A stretch of DNA of 64,000 nt from Clostridium puniceum (GTDB lineage Bacteria > Bacillota > Clostridia > Clostridiales > Clostridiaceae), in assembly GCF_002006345.1 (NCBI RefSeq), contig NZ_LZZM01000153.1, positions 85,209-149,208 of the forward strand. Reading direction: 5' to 3'. The notes under the pieces were generated by a model that saw nothing but the letters and a program-made list of their open reading frames with translations, was not told the origin of the DNA and did no database searches. Positions 16,030 through 25,601 of the stretch are shown here, in pieces. The position numbers and the translations under genes are program-made. Each line of letters starts with the position of its first letter. Position 1 is the stretch's first letter.

Positions 16030-16920
16030 ATGATGAAGAATGAAACTTTAAAAAACACTTTCAAGGAAAAAAATGATAAATGTCCACCACTTACAATTAG
16101 CTCATGGACATTAGGAGATCAATGTAAATTTGAAGAAAGAGTTAAGGCAGCAAAAGAAGCGGGTTATGATGGAATAGGCCTTCGTGCTGAGACATATGTA
16201 GATGCATTAAACGAAGGTTTATTCGATTCTGATATTCTTGATATTCTAGAAAAATATAATATGAAAGTTACTGAAGTTGAATACATTACACTTTGGGCTG
16301 AAGATAATCGTTCTTATGAACAAAAATACAAAGAGCAGCTATGCTTCCATATGTGTGAATTATTTGATGTTCAACATATAAACATTGGATTAATGGAAAA
16401 CTACAGTGTAGAACATACTGCACAAAAATTGAAGGAATTATGTCAAAGAGCTGGCAAATACATAATTGGTGTTGAACCAATGCCATACAGCGGTATTCCA
16501 GATATTAAAAAGGGTTGGGCTGTAGTTGAAGGATCTGGATGTGATAACGCTAAGCTTATTCTAGATACATGGCATTGGGTAAGAGCAAATCAGGCAAATG
16601 ATGTTAAATTATTGGAAGGTATTCCAGCTGATAAATTTATATCTATCCAAATTAATGATGTTTATGAAAGACCTTACGCAAAATCTATCTTAAGAGATGA
16701 ATCAATGCACGATAGACTTGCACCAGGTACTGGAATCAACGTAACAGAAGGGTTTGTTCGCATGATAAAAGAAAAAGGTATTAAACCTGCATGTATCGGC
16801 GTTGAAGTAATAAGTGATGCTATTTTAGCAAAAGGTGTTGCAGAAGCAGCTAAATACACATTTGATAATACTAAAAAAGTATTGGATAAAGCATGGCCAG
16901 AAGTATCGCCTGAAAAATAG
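16030..16920 (+). CDS. TIM-barrel sugar-phosphate isomerase/epimerase family enzyme, candidate 3-dehydroshikimate dehydratase
   Basis: 296 residues of the xylose isomerase-like TIM barrel superfamily, which includes IolE, hydroxypyruvate isomerase and the AsbF/QuiC 3-dehydroshikimate dehydratases. The metal-ligand set is visible as Glu149 (IGVEPMPY), Asp179 and His182 (LILDTWHW), Gln207 (ISIQIND) and Glu259 (IGVEVIS). Context (LysR, flavin reductase, shikimate dehydrogenase, MFS) matches Listeria shikimate/quinate loci as I recall them, and supports dehydration of 3-dehydroshikimate to protocatechuate. An isomerase or epimerase acting on a reduced intermediate is also possible. No signal peptide; cytosolic. 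Confidence 0.75.
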   Translation: MMKNETLKNTFKEKNDKCPPLTISSWTLGDQCKFEERVKAAKEAGYDGIGLRAETYVDALNEGLFDSDILDILEKYNMKVTEVEYITLWAEDNRSYEQKYKEQLCFHMCELFDVQHINIGLMENYSVEHTAQKLKELCQRAGKYIIGVEPMPYSGIPDIKKGWAVVEGSGCDNAKLILDTWHWVRANQANDVKLLEGIPADKFISIQINDVYERPYAKSILRDESMHDRLAPGTGINVTEGFVRMIKEKGIKPACIGVEVISDAILAKGVAEAAKYTFDNTKKVLDKAWPEVSPEK

Positions 16921-17007
16921 TAATAAACGATATTTATTTAGATTTTGAAATAAACAAAAGATAAAATTGCTGTGAATTAAACTAACACTGAAAGGATGAA
17001 TTATTGT

Positions 17008-18930
17008 ATGAAATTTAAATCTATGTTTACACCAATAAAAATTGGTCCTATTACGGTTCCAAATCGTTTTGTAGTTCCGCCAATGGGTAACAACTTTGCA
17101 AATACAGATGGTACTATGAGTGATAGATCGTTAGCTTACTATAAAGAACGTGCAATTGGTGGTTTTGGATTAATAACGTTTGAAGCAACTGTAGCTTATA
17201 AGAAAGCAAAAGGCGGGGCACGTAAGCCATGTTTATTTGATGATAGTACTATAGACAGCTTCAAACGCGTTATAGATGCTTGTCATGAAGAAGGAGCAAA
17301 AATATCTATCCAACTTCAACATGCAGGGCCAGATGGTAATACAAAAACTGCTGGATATCCAATAAATGCTGCTTCGGCAATTCCTTCAAAATGTGGAAAG
17401 GATACTCCAATCCCTATGCCTACTGAAGAAATCCATGAAGTTATTGAAGCTTTTGGAGATGCAGCAGTACGTGCTAAAAAAGCTGGAGCTGATGCAGTAG
17501 AAGTTCATTGTGCACATGGATATTTTATTAGTAGTTTTCTTTCGCCAAGAACTAATAAACGTGTAGATGAATTTGGAGGCTGTTTTGAAAATAGAATGCG
17601 TCTTCCTCGTCTGATTATTGAAAATATTCGTAAAAAATTAGGAGATTCAATAGCAATTATTTGCCGTATAAATAGTTCAGATGAAGTTGAAGGTGGAATT
17701 GATGTCCATGACAGTGCAGCTATAGCAGCTTATTTAGAAGATTGCGGAGTTGATTGTCTTCATGTATCGCGTGCAGTACATATTCGCGATGAATATATGT
17801 GGGCACCTACAGCAATACATGGAGGATTTAGTGCAGAACTAGTTACAGAAATTAAGCGTGCTGTTAATATACCTGTTATTGCTATTGGACGTTTTACAGA
17901 ACCACATTATGCAGAATTATTAGTTCGTCAAGGACGTTGTGATTTAGTAGCATTTGGACGTCAAAGTATAGCAGATCCACATATGCCTAAAAAAGCGGGA
18001 GAAGATCGTTTAAGTGAGATGGCACCATGTATTGCTTGTTTACAAGGTTGTGTTCCATATATGTATAAAGGAGAACCAATAAATTGTCTTGTTAACCCAT
18101 TAGTTGGTCGTGAAGCAGAATTAAAATTAGCTGAAAAACCTAAGAAAGTAATAGTAGTTGGTGGCGGAGTTGGTGGAATGCTCGCTGCTTGGTTATCAGC
18201 TTATAGAGGTCACGATGTAACATTGCTTGAAGCAACTGACACACTTGGTGGACAAATGCGTTTAGCTGCTTATCCTCCAGGAAAAGGAGATATCACAAAT
18301 CTTGTACGTAGTTATATTACTAAATGTGAAAAGTACGGCGTAAAAATTAAATTAAATACAAAAGTGACTCCTGAAATTATAGCTAATGAAGCGCCAGATG
18401 TAGCAATCCTAGCTACTGGAGCAATACCACTTGTACTTCCTATTCCAGGAATAGAAGATTCAGGATTAATTCATGCAGTTGATCTTCTTGATGGAAGGGA
18501 ATCATGTGGTAAAAAAGTTCTTGTTGTTGGTGGAGGAATGGTTGGCTGTGAAACAGCAGATTTCTTAGGCGAAATCGGACATGATGTTACTGTAATTGAG
18601 CTTCGTGATGAAGTAGGTGCTGATGTAATTTCAGAACATCGTAAATTATTAATGAAGAATTTTGAAGAATATAAAATTAAAGCTATTACTGAAGCAAAAG
18701 TATCTGGATTTTTTGCAGATGGTGTATCGTACACATCACTAGATGGTGTAGAACATCGTATTGAAGGCTTTGACTCAGTAGTTCTTGCAATGGGAGCACG
18801 TAATTATGACCCATTAAGCGAGAAGGTTAAAGAAATTGTAAAAGAAACTTATGTTATTGGTGATGCGACAAGAGCAAGAAGAGCATTAGATGCAACAAAA
18901 GAAGCTTTAGATGTGGCATTAAGTATATAA
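17008..18930 (+). CDS. Old Yellow Enzyme-type Fe-S flavin enoate reductase 2
   Basis: About 640 residues with the same architecture as the enzyme at 11920: FMN barrel beginning MKFKSMFTPIKIGPITVPNR, active-site Tyr in HGYFISSFLSPRTN, 4Fe-4S Cys motif CIACLQGC with a fourth Cys 12 residues later (PINCLVNP), then VVVGGGVGGMLAAW and VVGGGMVGCETADFLGE dinucleotide folds. It is divergent enough from the first (different Cys spacing) to suggest a second substrate. It follows the TIM-barrel gene by about 90 bp and is probably cotranscribed. The ATG at 17008 fits AAAGG better than that at 16996. Confidence 0.88.
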   Translation: MKFKSMFTPIKIGPITVPNRFVVPPMGNNFANTDGTMSDRSLAYYKERAIGGFGLITFEATVAYKKAKGGARKPCLFDDSTIDSFKRVIDACHEEGAKISIQLQHAGPDGNTKTAGYPINAASAIPSKCGKDTPIPMPTEEIHEVIEAFGDAAVRAKKAGADAVEVHCAHGYFISSFLSPRTNKRVDEFGGCFENRMRLPRLIIENIRKKLGDSIAIICRINSSDEVEGGIDVHDSAAIAAYLEDCGVDCLHVSRAVHIRDEYMWAPTAIHGGFSAELVTEIKRAVNIPVIAIGRFTEPHYAELLVRQGRCDLVAFGRQSIADPHMPKKAGEDRLSEMAPCIACLQGCVPYMYKGEPINCLVNPLVGREAELKLAEKPKKVIVVGGGVGGMLAAWLSAYRGHDVTLLEATDTLGGQMRLAAYPPGKGDITNLVRSYITKCEKYGVKIKLNTKVTPEIIANEAPDVAILATGAIPLVLPIPGIEDSGLIHAVDLLDGRESCGKKVLVVGGGMVGCETADFLGEIGHDVTVIELRDEVGADVISEHRKLLMKNFEEYKIKAITEAKVSGFFADGVSYTSLDGVEHRIEGFDSVVLAMGARNYDPLSEKVKEIVKETYVIGDATRARRALDATKEALDVALSI

Positions 18931-18961
18931 TTTTCTGCCTAAATTATAATATTATACAATA

Positions 18962-19055
18962 CAGTTGAGTACATTCTTAATAATGAATTTAAGGATATTA
19001 ATAATAGGATTGGATTTATGATTCAATCCTATTATTAAGGTATAATACTCAATTG
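18962..19055. repeat. Nested inverted repeats between enoate reductase 2 and an MFS gene
   Basis: An inner perfect 15-bp stem (TTAATAATAGGATTG at 18998-19012, complement at 19024-19038) lies inside an outer 10-bp pair (CAGTTGAGTA at 18962-18971, TACTCAATTG at 19046-19055). No T run follows, so it is not a standard terminator. It may protect or process the mRNA or be a small palindromic element. Confidence 0.6.
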
Positions 19056-19118
19056 ATTTATTATGGAGTAAAAAGTTAAAAAATTAACGAGAAAAGCAAT
19101 GTTAGGTTTATTGTCTAG

Positions 19119-19134
19119 ATATATAAAATCTAGA
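19119..19134. promoter_or_regulatory. Putative LysR operator, site 3
   Basis: ATATATAAAATCTA is identical to 14 bases of site 2 and is flanked to give CTAGAT-N7-ATCTAG. It is 52 bp upstream of the MFS start at 19186. Confidence 0.4.
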
Positions 19135-19185
19135 GTTAATTAATAAAACATGTTCATCAAATGAAAAATTGGGAGGAGAAAAGAA

Positions 19186-20397
19186 ATGAATAATAAAAAA
19201 TATTATCCAACGGCCCTAGCTTTATATTTTACATACTTTATACACGGTATTGGTGTATCTATCCTTGGACAATACAAACAAAATTTTGCAGGTGCATGGG
19301 GTGCAGACAAATTAGCTAATGGTAGTTTTGATGTAAGTATGGTGCTTGCAGTTACTGCAGCCTTAGGATTAGGTCGTTTAATTACACTTCCTTTTTCAGG
19401 ACCTATTTCAGATAAATTCGGAAGAAGAATTTCTGGATTAATAGGTATAGCTTTTTATGTAGCATATTTTGTAGGTATTGCGTTAGCGCCAAATATGTAT
19501 GTTGCTTATGCATTTGCACTACTTGGTGGAGCAGCGAACTCATTTATAGATGTATGTATTGTTCCATCATGTTTAGAAATTTTTGTGGAATCTGGTAATG
19601 CAGCTACTATGTTTACAAAATTTTCAATATCAGTAGGGCAATTTTTACTTCCATTTATGATAGGTTTTGTTGCAGCAAATCAGATGTCATATAAAACTAT
19701 TTTCTTTGTAACTGCTGTATTGCTTATTATAACTGCTGTTCTAATTGCAATTATGCCATTCCCACAAATGAACAGCGGAGCTAAGAATGGAAATAATGGG
19801 GCTGAAATCAAGCAAGAGAAAATGAAGTTTACAGCAACAAGTATTGCTATTATACTTATCGGATTTACATGTACATCTACATTCCAATTATGGTTAAACT
19901 GTAATCAAGAATTAGGTAAATTATACGGTGTAGCTAATCCAAGCCAAATTCAATCATATTATGCAATAGGATCAATGGCTGCAGTATTAGTAACAGCACC
20001 GCTTATTAAAAACTTTATTAAACCAGTTAAAATTCTTGTTATTTATCCTGCGATTTCTACACTTATGTTATTAGTTTTATATTTTGTACAATCGCCAACA
20101 ATGGTTTTAGTAGGTGGATTTGTACTTGGATTCGCAGCAGCAGGTGGTGTACTTCAGTTAGCAACAGCAACAGCAAACGCTATATTCCCAACAAATAAAG
20201 GTAAGATTACTTCTATAGTTATGATTTCATCTAGTGTAGCAAACTATGTTATTTTAAATATTGCTAGCGTGCTTACAAAAAGTGGTGGGGTACAAGGACC
20301 AAAATATGTACTTTTATTGAATGTAGGAATTACTGTCATTGGTATTTTACTTGCAGTGTTTGTGAACAAACAATTCACAAAAGAAGCAATACAATAA
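19186..20397 (+). CDS. MFS transporter 1, putative shikimate/quinate permease
   Basis: 403 residues with about 12 hydrophobic segments. The loop GPISDKFGRRISGL is the MFS cytoplasmic A-motif between TM2 and TM3. It shares family and local motifs (GLGRL, FIDVCIVPSCLE / AFVDSASYPSLIE) with the MFS gene at 27952, so the two are paralogues. Position directly after the enoate reductase and before a shikimate dehydrogenase suggests uptake of shikimate, quinate or a related cyclohexane acid. GGGAGG precedes the ATG. Confidence 0.8.
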   Translation: MNNKKYYPTALALYFTYFIHGIGVSILGQYKQNFAGAWGADKLANGSFDVSMVLAVTAALGLGRLITLPFSGPISDKFGRRISGLIGIAFYVAYFVGIALAPNMYVAYAFALLGGAANSFIDVCIVPSCLEIFVESGNAATMFTKFSISVGQFLLPFMIGFVAANQMSYKTIFFVTAVLLIITAVLIAIMPFPQMNSGAKNGNNGAEIKQEKMKFTATSIAIILIGFTCTSTFQLWLNCNQELGKLYGVANPSQIQSYYAIGSMAAVLVTAPLIKNFIKPVKILVIYPAISTLMLLVLYFVQSPTMVLVGGFVLGFAAAGGVLQLATATANAIFPTNKGKITSIVMISSSVANYVILNIASVLTKSGGVQGPKYVLLLNVGITVIGILLAVFVNKQFTKEAIQ

Positions 20398-20807
20398 TAA
20401 TAAAATAATCCTTCAAATAAATTTAATTGAATTTAATGATAATTGTTTTTAGTTTAAGGTTGAAAGAGAAATGTTAAGTTGCAGACTAGTTGTTGCATAT
20501 ATTAAATATTTTCATAAAATAGAAAAATTATTTGGAAATTCAATTATCAAAGGTTTGAGTAAAAAGCTTTCATATTTTAATTATGGATAAGAAGTAAGAA
20601 CAATCCATTATCTAATTATAATGCGAGGATTATGCGAAGAAATGTAGAGGGGATTAAAAGATTAATATTTAACCTTTATCATATTTCAGTTTTAATCGTA
20701 TTACAAAGTAGATATGATGTAAAAAAATATTGCCCAAATATTACAATAAACGCAAAATCTTAAATTAGTAAGGTAATATAGATTTAATTAAAATTGGGGG
20801 GAGAATA
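20398..20807. other. 410-bp intergenic region, nothing clear
   Basis: AT-rich sequence between two MFS genes. A small AATATT-GCCC-AAATATT repeat lies near 20728. I found no convincing terminator, promoter or ORF with a ribosome binding site. Confidence 0.4.
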
Positions 20808-22112
20808 ATGGAACAAACAAGCATAAGTAAATTAGAAGATAAACCAACAAACAGACGATGGTTTGTATTATTTTTAGTTTGTATAATAACTTTTATAAAT
20901 TATTTAGATAGAGCTAATATTTCTGTGGCTGCACCATTCATATCTAAGGATTTAGGATTTGATGCTGCTAAAATGGGATTAATATTTTCAGCTATGAGTT
21001 GGACATATACTTGCGTTCAAATCCCTTGTGGCTGGATTCTTGAGCGTTTGGGACCTAGAATAGTATATGGAATTGCTCTTTTTGGATGGTCTGCATTTAC
21101 AGGAGCTATGTCTCTTACCTATAATTTTGCCAGTATGATTTTTTGTCGTCTTGGACTTGGTTTTTTTGAAGCTCCAGCTTTTCCGGCAAATGGTCGTATT
21201 GTTACTGCATGGTTTCCGTCTAAAGAACGTGGATTAGCAATTGGTGCCTATACTGGAGCTGAGTATGTAGGACTTGCATTATGTACTCCGATTTTGACAT
21301 GGCTTCTAGTAACTTTTGGATGGAAATATATTTTTATAGCTACTGGTTTAATAGGTATTGTATTTACATTTTTTTGGATTACTCATTATAATGATCCAGC
21401 TAAATCAAAGGGTGTTAATCAAGCAGAGATTGATCTAATTAAAGATGGTGGTGGTCTTTCTGATACGATTGCAGAAAAAAATAAAGTTAAATGGAGTCAA
21501 GTGAAATACCTTTTTACAAGCCGCCAGTTATGGGGAATGTATATAGGTGGATTTGCTAATACAGCTATATTATTCTTTTTTATGACATGGTTTCCATCTT
21601 ATCTTGTTACAGAAAAACACATGGCTATGTTAAAAATGGGAATTTACGGAGCATTGCCATATATGGCAGCAATTGCGGGAGTTTTATTCGCTGGTAGATG
21701 GTCGGATTGGATGATTTCTAAAGAATATGGAATGGGAATGTCACGTAAACTTCCTGTTATTATTGGTTTGTTACTGTCTGCTGTTATTATGGCTGCTAAC
21801 TATACTGATGATATTGCACTTGTTATCGTATTTATGTGTATAGCCTTCTTTGGACAAGGAATGGCATCAACTATCTCTTGGGCATTGTTGTCTGAAATAA
21901 TGCCTAAACAATTAGTTGGATTATGTGGTTCGGTTTATAACTTTGTGGCTAATATGGGAGGAGCCTTATCTCCTGCTATAGTTGGTTATTTAATTGCTAA
22001 AACTGGGTCCTATGCTTCAGCATTGGTGTTTGTTTCTGCTATGGGTATTTTAGGAGCTTTTTCCTACATATTTATTATTGGAAAACCTAAGCGCATTGAA
22101 ATTTCTGACTAA
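20808..22112 (+). CDS. MFS transporter 2, anion:cation symporter (ACS) type
   Basis: 434 residues. The N-terminal RRWFVLFLVCIITFINYLDRANISVA and the loop CGWILERLGPR are typical of the ACS family (GudP, ExuT, hexuronate and galactarate transporters), which move organic acid anions with protons or Na+. About 12 membrane segments. In this cluster the likely cargo is quinate, shikimate or a related sugar acid. GGGGGGAG precedes the ATG. A different MFS subfamily from the two paralogues at 19186 and 27952. Confidence 0.85.
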   Translation: MEQTSISKLEDKPTNRRWFVLFLVCIITFINYLDRANISVAAPFISKDLGFDAAKMGLIFSAMSWTYTCVQIPCGWILERLGPRIVYGIALFGWSAFTGAMSLTYNFASMIFCRLGLGFFEAPAFPANGRIVTAWFPSKERGLAIGAYTGAEYVGLALCTPILTWLLVTFGWKYIFIATGLIGIVFTFFWITHYNDPAKSKGVNQAEIDLIKDGGGLSDTIAEKNKVKWSQVKYLFTSRQLWGMYIGGFANTAILFFFMTWFPSYLVTEKHMAMLKMGIYGALPYMAAIAGVLFAGRWSDWMISKEYGMGMSRKLPVIIGLLLSAVIMAANYTDDIALVIVFMCIAFFGQGMASTISWALLSEIMPKQLVGLCGSVYNFVANMGGALSPAIVGYLIAKTGSYASALVFVSAMGILGAFSYIFIIGKPKRIEISD

Positions 22113-22156
22113 TTTAACTTATGTTTTAAAGCTACATAATTGTGAATAACTTATTC

Positions 22157-22175
22157 ATAGAATATATCTATTGAT
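22157..22175. promoter_or_regulatory. Putative LysR operator, site 4
   Basis: ATAGAA-N3-ATCTATTGAT, matching site 1 and site 5 over the extended motif. It is 123 bp upstream of the shikimate dehydrogenase start; a TGAATAACTTATTCA palindrome adjoins it at 22142-22156. Confidence 0.55.
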
Positions 22176-22297
22176 AATAATAAAATAATTAATTGGAATA
22201 TTGTTATGAATAGACATATTATATAATTATGCAGATATTATTATAAATATAAATTTATTAAATATATAAGATTTTGAATTTTAAGGAGAGATGAAAA

Positions 22298-23167
22298 ATG
22301 GAAAGACGTATTACAGGATATACTACATTAATAGGGTTGTTAGCAACTCCCATAAAACATACTAATTCACCTAAAATGCATAATGAAGCATTTTCATATT
22401 TAGGACTTGATTACGCATATCTTGCTTTTGAAGTGGGAAATGATGAACTAGAAACAGCAGTAAATGGATTAAAAGCTATAAAAGCACGTGGATGCAATGT
22501 TTCAATGCCTAATAAAACAGTTATTCACAAATATTTAGATAAGCTTTCTCCAGCAGCAGAACTTGCAGGTGCAGTTAATACTGTTGTTAATGATGATGGT
22601 GTTTTAACTGGACATATCACAGATGGAATTGGATTTATGACTTCATTAAAGGATAGCGGTATTGATGTTATTGGTAAAAAGATGACTATAGGTGGAGCTG
22701 GTGGAGCTGCAACAGCAATTCAAGTTCAAGCAGCTTTAGATGGTGTAGTTGAAATGTCTATATTCAATGTAAAAGATAAATTCTGGGATAGAGCAGAAGA
22801 AACAGTTAAAAAATTAAATGAAAAAACAAATTGTAAAGTTAAGTTATTTGATTTAGCAGATACTGATGCTTTAAGAAAAGAAATAGAATCAAGTTACCTT
22901 TTTGTTAATGCTACAGGAGTTGGAATGAAACCATTAGAAGGACAAATGGTAATTCCAGATGAAACATATCTACGTCCTGACTTAATTGTAGCTGATACAG
23001 TTTATATACCACACGTAACTAAATTATTAGAAACAGCTGATAAAGTAGGGTGTAAATGGATTAATGGTGATGGTATGATGTTATACCAAGGAGCAGAAGC
23101 GTTTAAATTATTTACTGGAAAAGAAATGCCTATAGAACATATGAAAGAATTTTTAAACATTAAATAA
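22298..23167 (+). CDS. Quinate/shikimate dehydrogenase, YdiB-like
   Basis: 289 residues, close to E. coli YdiB in its N-terminus (LIGLLATPIKH) and in SMPNK with catalytic Lys73; Asp109 lies in GHITDG. The dinucleotide loop reads GGAGGAATA. The shikimate-binding S-x-S motif is T-N-S. YdiB-type enzymes accept both quinate and shikimate with NAD or NADP, so this copy, set among transporters, reductases and AroD, most likely oxidises imported quinate or shikimate to the 3-dehydro acids. Paralogue of the enzyme at 6685. Confidence 0.9.
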   Translation: MERRITGYTTLIGLLATPIKHTNSPKMHNEAFSYLGLDYAYLAFEVGNDELETAVNGLKAIKARGCNVSMPNKTVIHKYLDKLSPAAELAGAVNTVVNDDGVLTGHITDGIGFMTSLKDSGIDVIGKKMTIGGAGGAATAIQVQAALDGVVEMSIFNVKDKFWDRAEETVKKLNEKTNCKVKLFDLADTDALRKEIESSYLFVNATGVGMKPLEGQMVIPDETYLRPDLIVADTVYIPHVTKLLETADKVGCKWINGDGMMLYQGAEAFKLFTGKEMPIEHMKEFLNIK

Positions 23168-23404
23168 TATTTAAAGCAGATTTATAAAATAAATAAAGCT
23201 CATATAAGTTGCGATAATCAAGCTATATTGCAGTGGAATTAAGTTAGAATTATAATATAGTAATAAAATATTTATTGCAGCTTATATAACATGTAAAGTT
23301 TTAAAATTTGTTATTTTAAAGTATTTGTATGGAAAGACATATAAAACTTGTTTTAATGTACACAATATGAAATGGTACTGCTAATAGATAGGAAGTGTAT
23401 AATT

Positions 23405-24076
23405 TTGTCTAGAAAAGAATTGATAAAACGTTATATTTTGTTTACTGTAGGATTATTTATTATGGCAATGGGGATTACCCTTATGGTAAAAGCACAACTT
23501 GGAACATCTCCAATATCCTCAATGCCTTATATAGTAAACTTAAAGTTTACAGATATTTCCTTGGGAGTATTTACTATTTTATGGAATATGATTTTAATAG
23601 TTTCTCAAATACTTATTTTACGGAAAAAGTTTCAAATATTTCAACTTTTACAGATTCCTTTATCATTCATATTTGGAAGTTTTGTTGATTTTACAAGATA
23701 TATTCTAAGTGGTATTTCGGTATATAGCTATATATCTTGTATTATATTATTGTTTTTAGGATGTTTCGTACTAGCATTGGGTGTAAGCTTTACGGTTTTA
23801 GCGGATGTTATTATGAATTCTGGTGAAGCATTTGTACAAGCAATTGCAATTAAGACTGGAAAAGATTTTAGTTCTATAAAAGTTGTATTTGATATTTTGC
23901 TTGTTGTTTTATCAATGATTGCATCTTTGGTATTTTTTCACAAAGTTGTAGGAGTACGAGAAGGAACAATTATTACAGCTATAATTTCTGGATTTATTAT
24001 CAGATTTTATAATAAAAAATTGTCATTTATTATTGACATATTTGTTGCTGACAAAAATTATGAAACAGTGAATTAA
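23405..24076 (+). CDS. YczE/YitT-like integral membrane protein
   Basis: About 223 residues with five or six hydrophobic segments. The start ISRKELIKRYILFTVGLFIMAMGITLMVKAQLGTSPISS is split here only by the reading: the GTSPISSMPY segment is the conserved signature of YczE-type membrane proteins, which have no firmly assigned transport function. TTG at 23405 with ATAGGAAG upstream fits the usual family N-terminus better than the ATG at 23372. It lies between the shikimate dehydrogenase and aroD and is probably cotranscribed; a role in uptake or efflux of the cluster substrate is only a guess. Confidence 0.75.
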   Translation: MSRKELIKRYILFTVGLFIMAMGITLMVKAQLGTSPISSMPYIVNLKFTDISLGVFTILWNMILIVSQILILRKKFQIFQLLQIPLSFIFGSFVDFTRYILSGISVYSYISCIILLFLGCFVLALGVSFTVLADVIMNSGEAFVQAIAIKTGKDFSSIKVVFDILLVVLSMIASLVFFHKVVGVREGTIITAIISGFIIRFYNKKLSFIIDIFVADKNYETVN

Positions 24077-24193
24077 TAGAAATTCTACTAATTTCTTATT
24101 TATTTGTTGCTATAAAAACTAGAGTTATTTATAAAATTAATACATAATTATAATACTTGCATGTGCATATTTAGAAACATTAGGAGGATAATC

Positions 24194-24961
24194 ATGAAAA
24201 AAACAGTAAAAGTTAGAGATATTATAATTGGAGAAGGAATTCCTAAAATTTGTGTTCCAATAGTTGGAAGAACAAAGGAAGAACTTATGGAAGAAGTTAA
24301 TTCATTAAAAAATATTAGTTTAGATGTTGTTGAATGGCGTGTTGATTTTTATGAAAATGTAGAAGAGATAGAAAGAGTTAAAGAAGTACTTGAAGATTTA
24401 AGAAGACTTCTTTTAAATACACCTATATTATTTACATTCCGTAGTAAAAAAGAAGGTGGAGAAAAAGAAGTATCTGTGGACTATTATGCACAATTAAACA
24501 AAGAAATTGCATCAACTACATTAGTTGATTTAATTGATGTGGAACTTTTCACTGGTGATGAAGTGGTTAAAGATATAGTTGCTTCTGCACGAGCTTCTGG
24601 AGTTAAGGTTATAATGTCAAATCATGATTTCTTTAAAACTCCAACTCAAGAAGAAATTGTATCACGTTTAAGAAAAATGCAAGAATTAAAAGCTGATTTA
24701 CCTAAAATTGCAGTAATGCCTCAAAATCAAAGTGATGTATTAGTTTTACTTTCGGCTACAAATGAAATGGTTCAAAATTATGCTGAAGGTCCAATAATTA
24801 CAATGTCTATGGCTGGTACTGGGGTTATAAGCCGTTTAGCAGGTGAAGTATTTGGTTCAGCATTAACATTTGGAGCAGCTAATAAGGCCTCAGCACCTGG
24901 ACAAATAGCAGTGACTGATTTACGTACAGTACTTAATATTTTACACAATAGTGTTAAATAA
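24194..24961 (+). CDS. aroD: 3-dehydroquinate dehydratase, type I
   Basis: Syn-dehydration of 3-dehydroquinate to 3-dehydroshikimate through a Schiff base. The 255 residues match the family, with Glu47 and Arg49 (VEWRVD), Arg83 (FTFRS), His144 (SNHDF) and the Schiff-base Lys171 (PKIAVMP) all aligned to the Salmonella enzyme. It is the only dehydroquinate dehydratase in the window and is missing from the biosynthetic operon. In a catabolic context it joins quinate-derived dehydroquinate to the shikimate branch. An in-frame ATG exists at 24161, but AGGAGG before 24194 decides the start. Confidence 0.95.
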   Translation: MKKTVKVRDIIIGEGIPKICVPIVGRTKEELMEEVNSLKNISLDVVEWRVDFYENVEEIERVKEVLEDLRRLLLNTPILFTFRSKKEGGEKEVSVDYYAQLNKEIASTTLVDLIDVELFTGDEVVKDIVASARASGVKVIMSNHDFFKTPTQEEIVSRLRKMQELKADLPKIAVMPQNQSDVLVLLSATNEMVQNYAEGPIITMSMAGTGVISRLAGEVFGSALTFGAANKASAPGQIAVTDLRTVLNILHNSVK

Positions 24962-25204
24962 TTGATATTTTCTTTGATTTATGCATAATTAATATATCAA
25001 TTATTTTAATAATGTATATGTTGTGAAACTTTAATGCAAATCTATTAGCTAAAGGCATAATTAAGTATTCACTTGTTTTGAGACAAATTCAATATTTTTA
25101 TGTGCTAAAAGTATATATTTTAGGTGTGTGGAACTAAGTCTTAGGATACTAGTGTGTTAAATATGTTGTAAAAAAATGTAATGATAGAATAGAAGTAAAA
25201 ATAT

Positions 25205-25302
25205 AATGTTAATAGCACACTTATTGAAAGATAAGGTCGCAAAGCTATGAGTCTAAGGAAAATCTTATTTTCTATGATTGTCAGGTTGCCAGAATGTATT
25301 TA
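25205..25302 (+). promoter_or_regulatory. GEMM (c-di-GMP-I type) riboswitch
   Basis: The core reads CACTTATTGAAAGATAAG (P2 with a GNRA tetraloop), then TCGCAAAGCTATGAGTCTAAGG and, after a variable stem, CTATGATTGTCAGGTTGCC. These are the conserved segments of GEMM-I aptamers (GCAAAGC, GGTTGCC). An intrinsic terminator follows, giving an OFF or ON switch for the chemoreceptor gene downstream. Ligand is taken as c-di-GMP from the family; a related dinucleotide cannot be excluded by eye. Confidence 0.78.
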
Positions 25303-25326
25303 TAATAAATTTTGTGTTTTGTTTTG

Positions 25327-25356
25327 GTGTCCATAATCATATGGGCACTTTTTTGT
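25327..25356 (+). terminator. Riboswitch expression-platform terminator
   Basis: Stem GTGTCCATA / TATGGGCAC (one G-T pair) followed by TTTTTTG, 25 bp after the aptamer. About 245 bp of featureless AT-rich leader separates it from the chemoreceptor start. Confidence 0.75.
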
Positions 25357-25601
25357 TACTAAGGAAAGTTGAATTGCAGAAATAATATTTTATTTATTTA
25401 AAGTTAGAAATTCTGATTTATAAAACACTTTATTCAAATAATGAATTTCACTATACATTTCTAAATTTCCTGATTATTTATAAGAAAATTTAAAAGATAT
25501 GAATAGATTAAAAAAATTAAAAAATACTTAAAAATCACAATTTAGTAAAATAAAGAATTATAGGAACTATGAGAGTAGCAAATAGTGATAGGGGGAAAAT
25601 T

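Noticed and set aside
24105..24126. TATAAAAACTAGAG before aroD as a sixth LysR site
   Set aside because: Similar to one half of the site at 19119 but the other half is missing, so there is no dyad.
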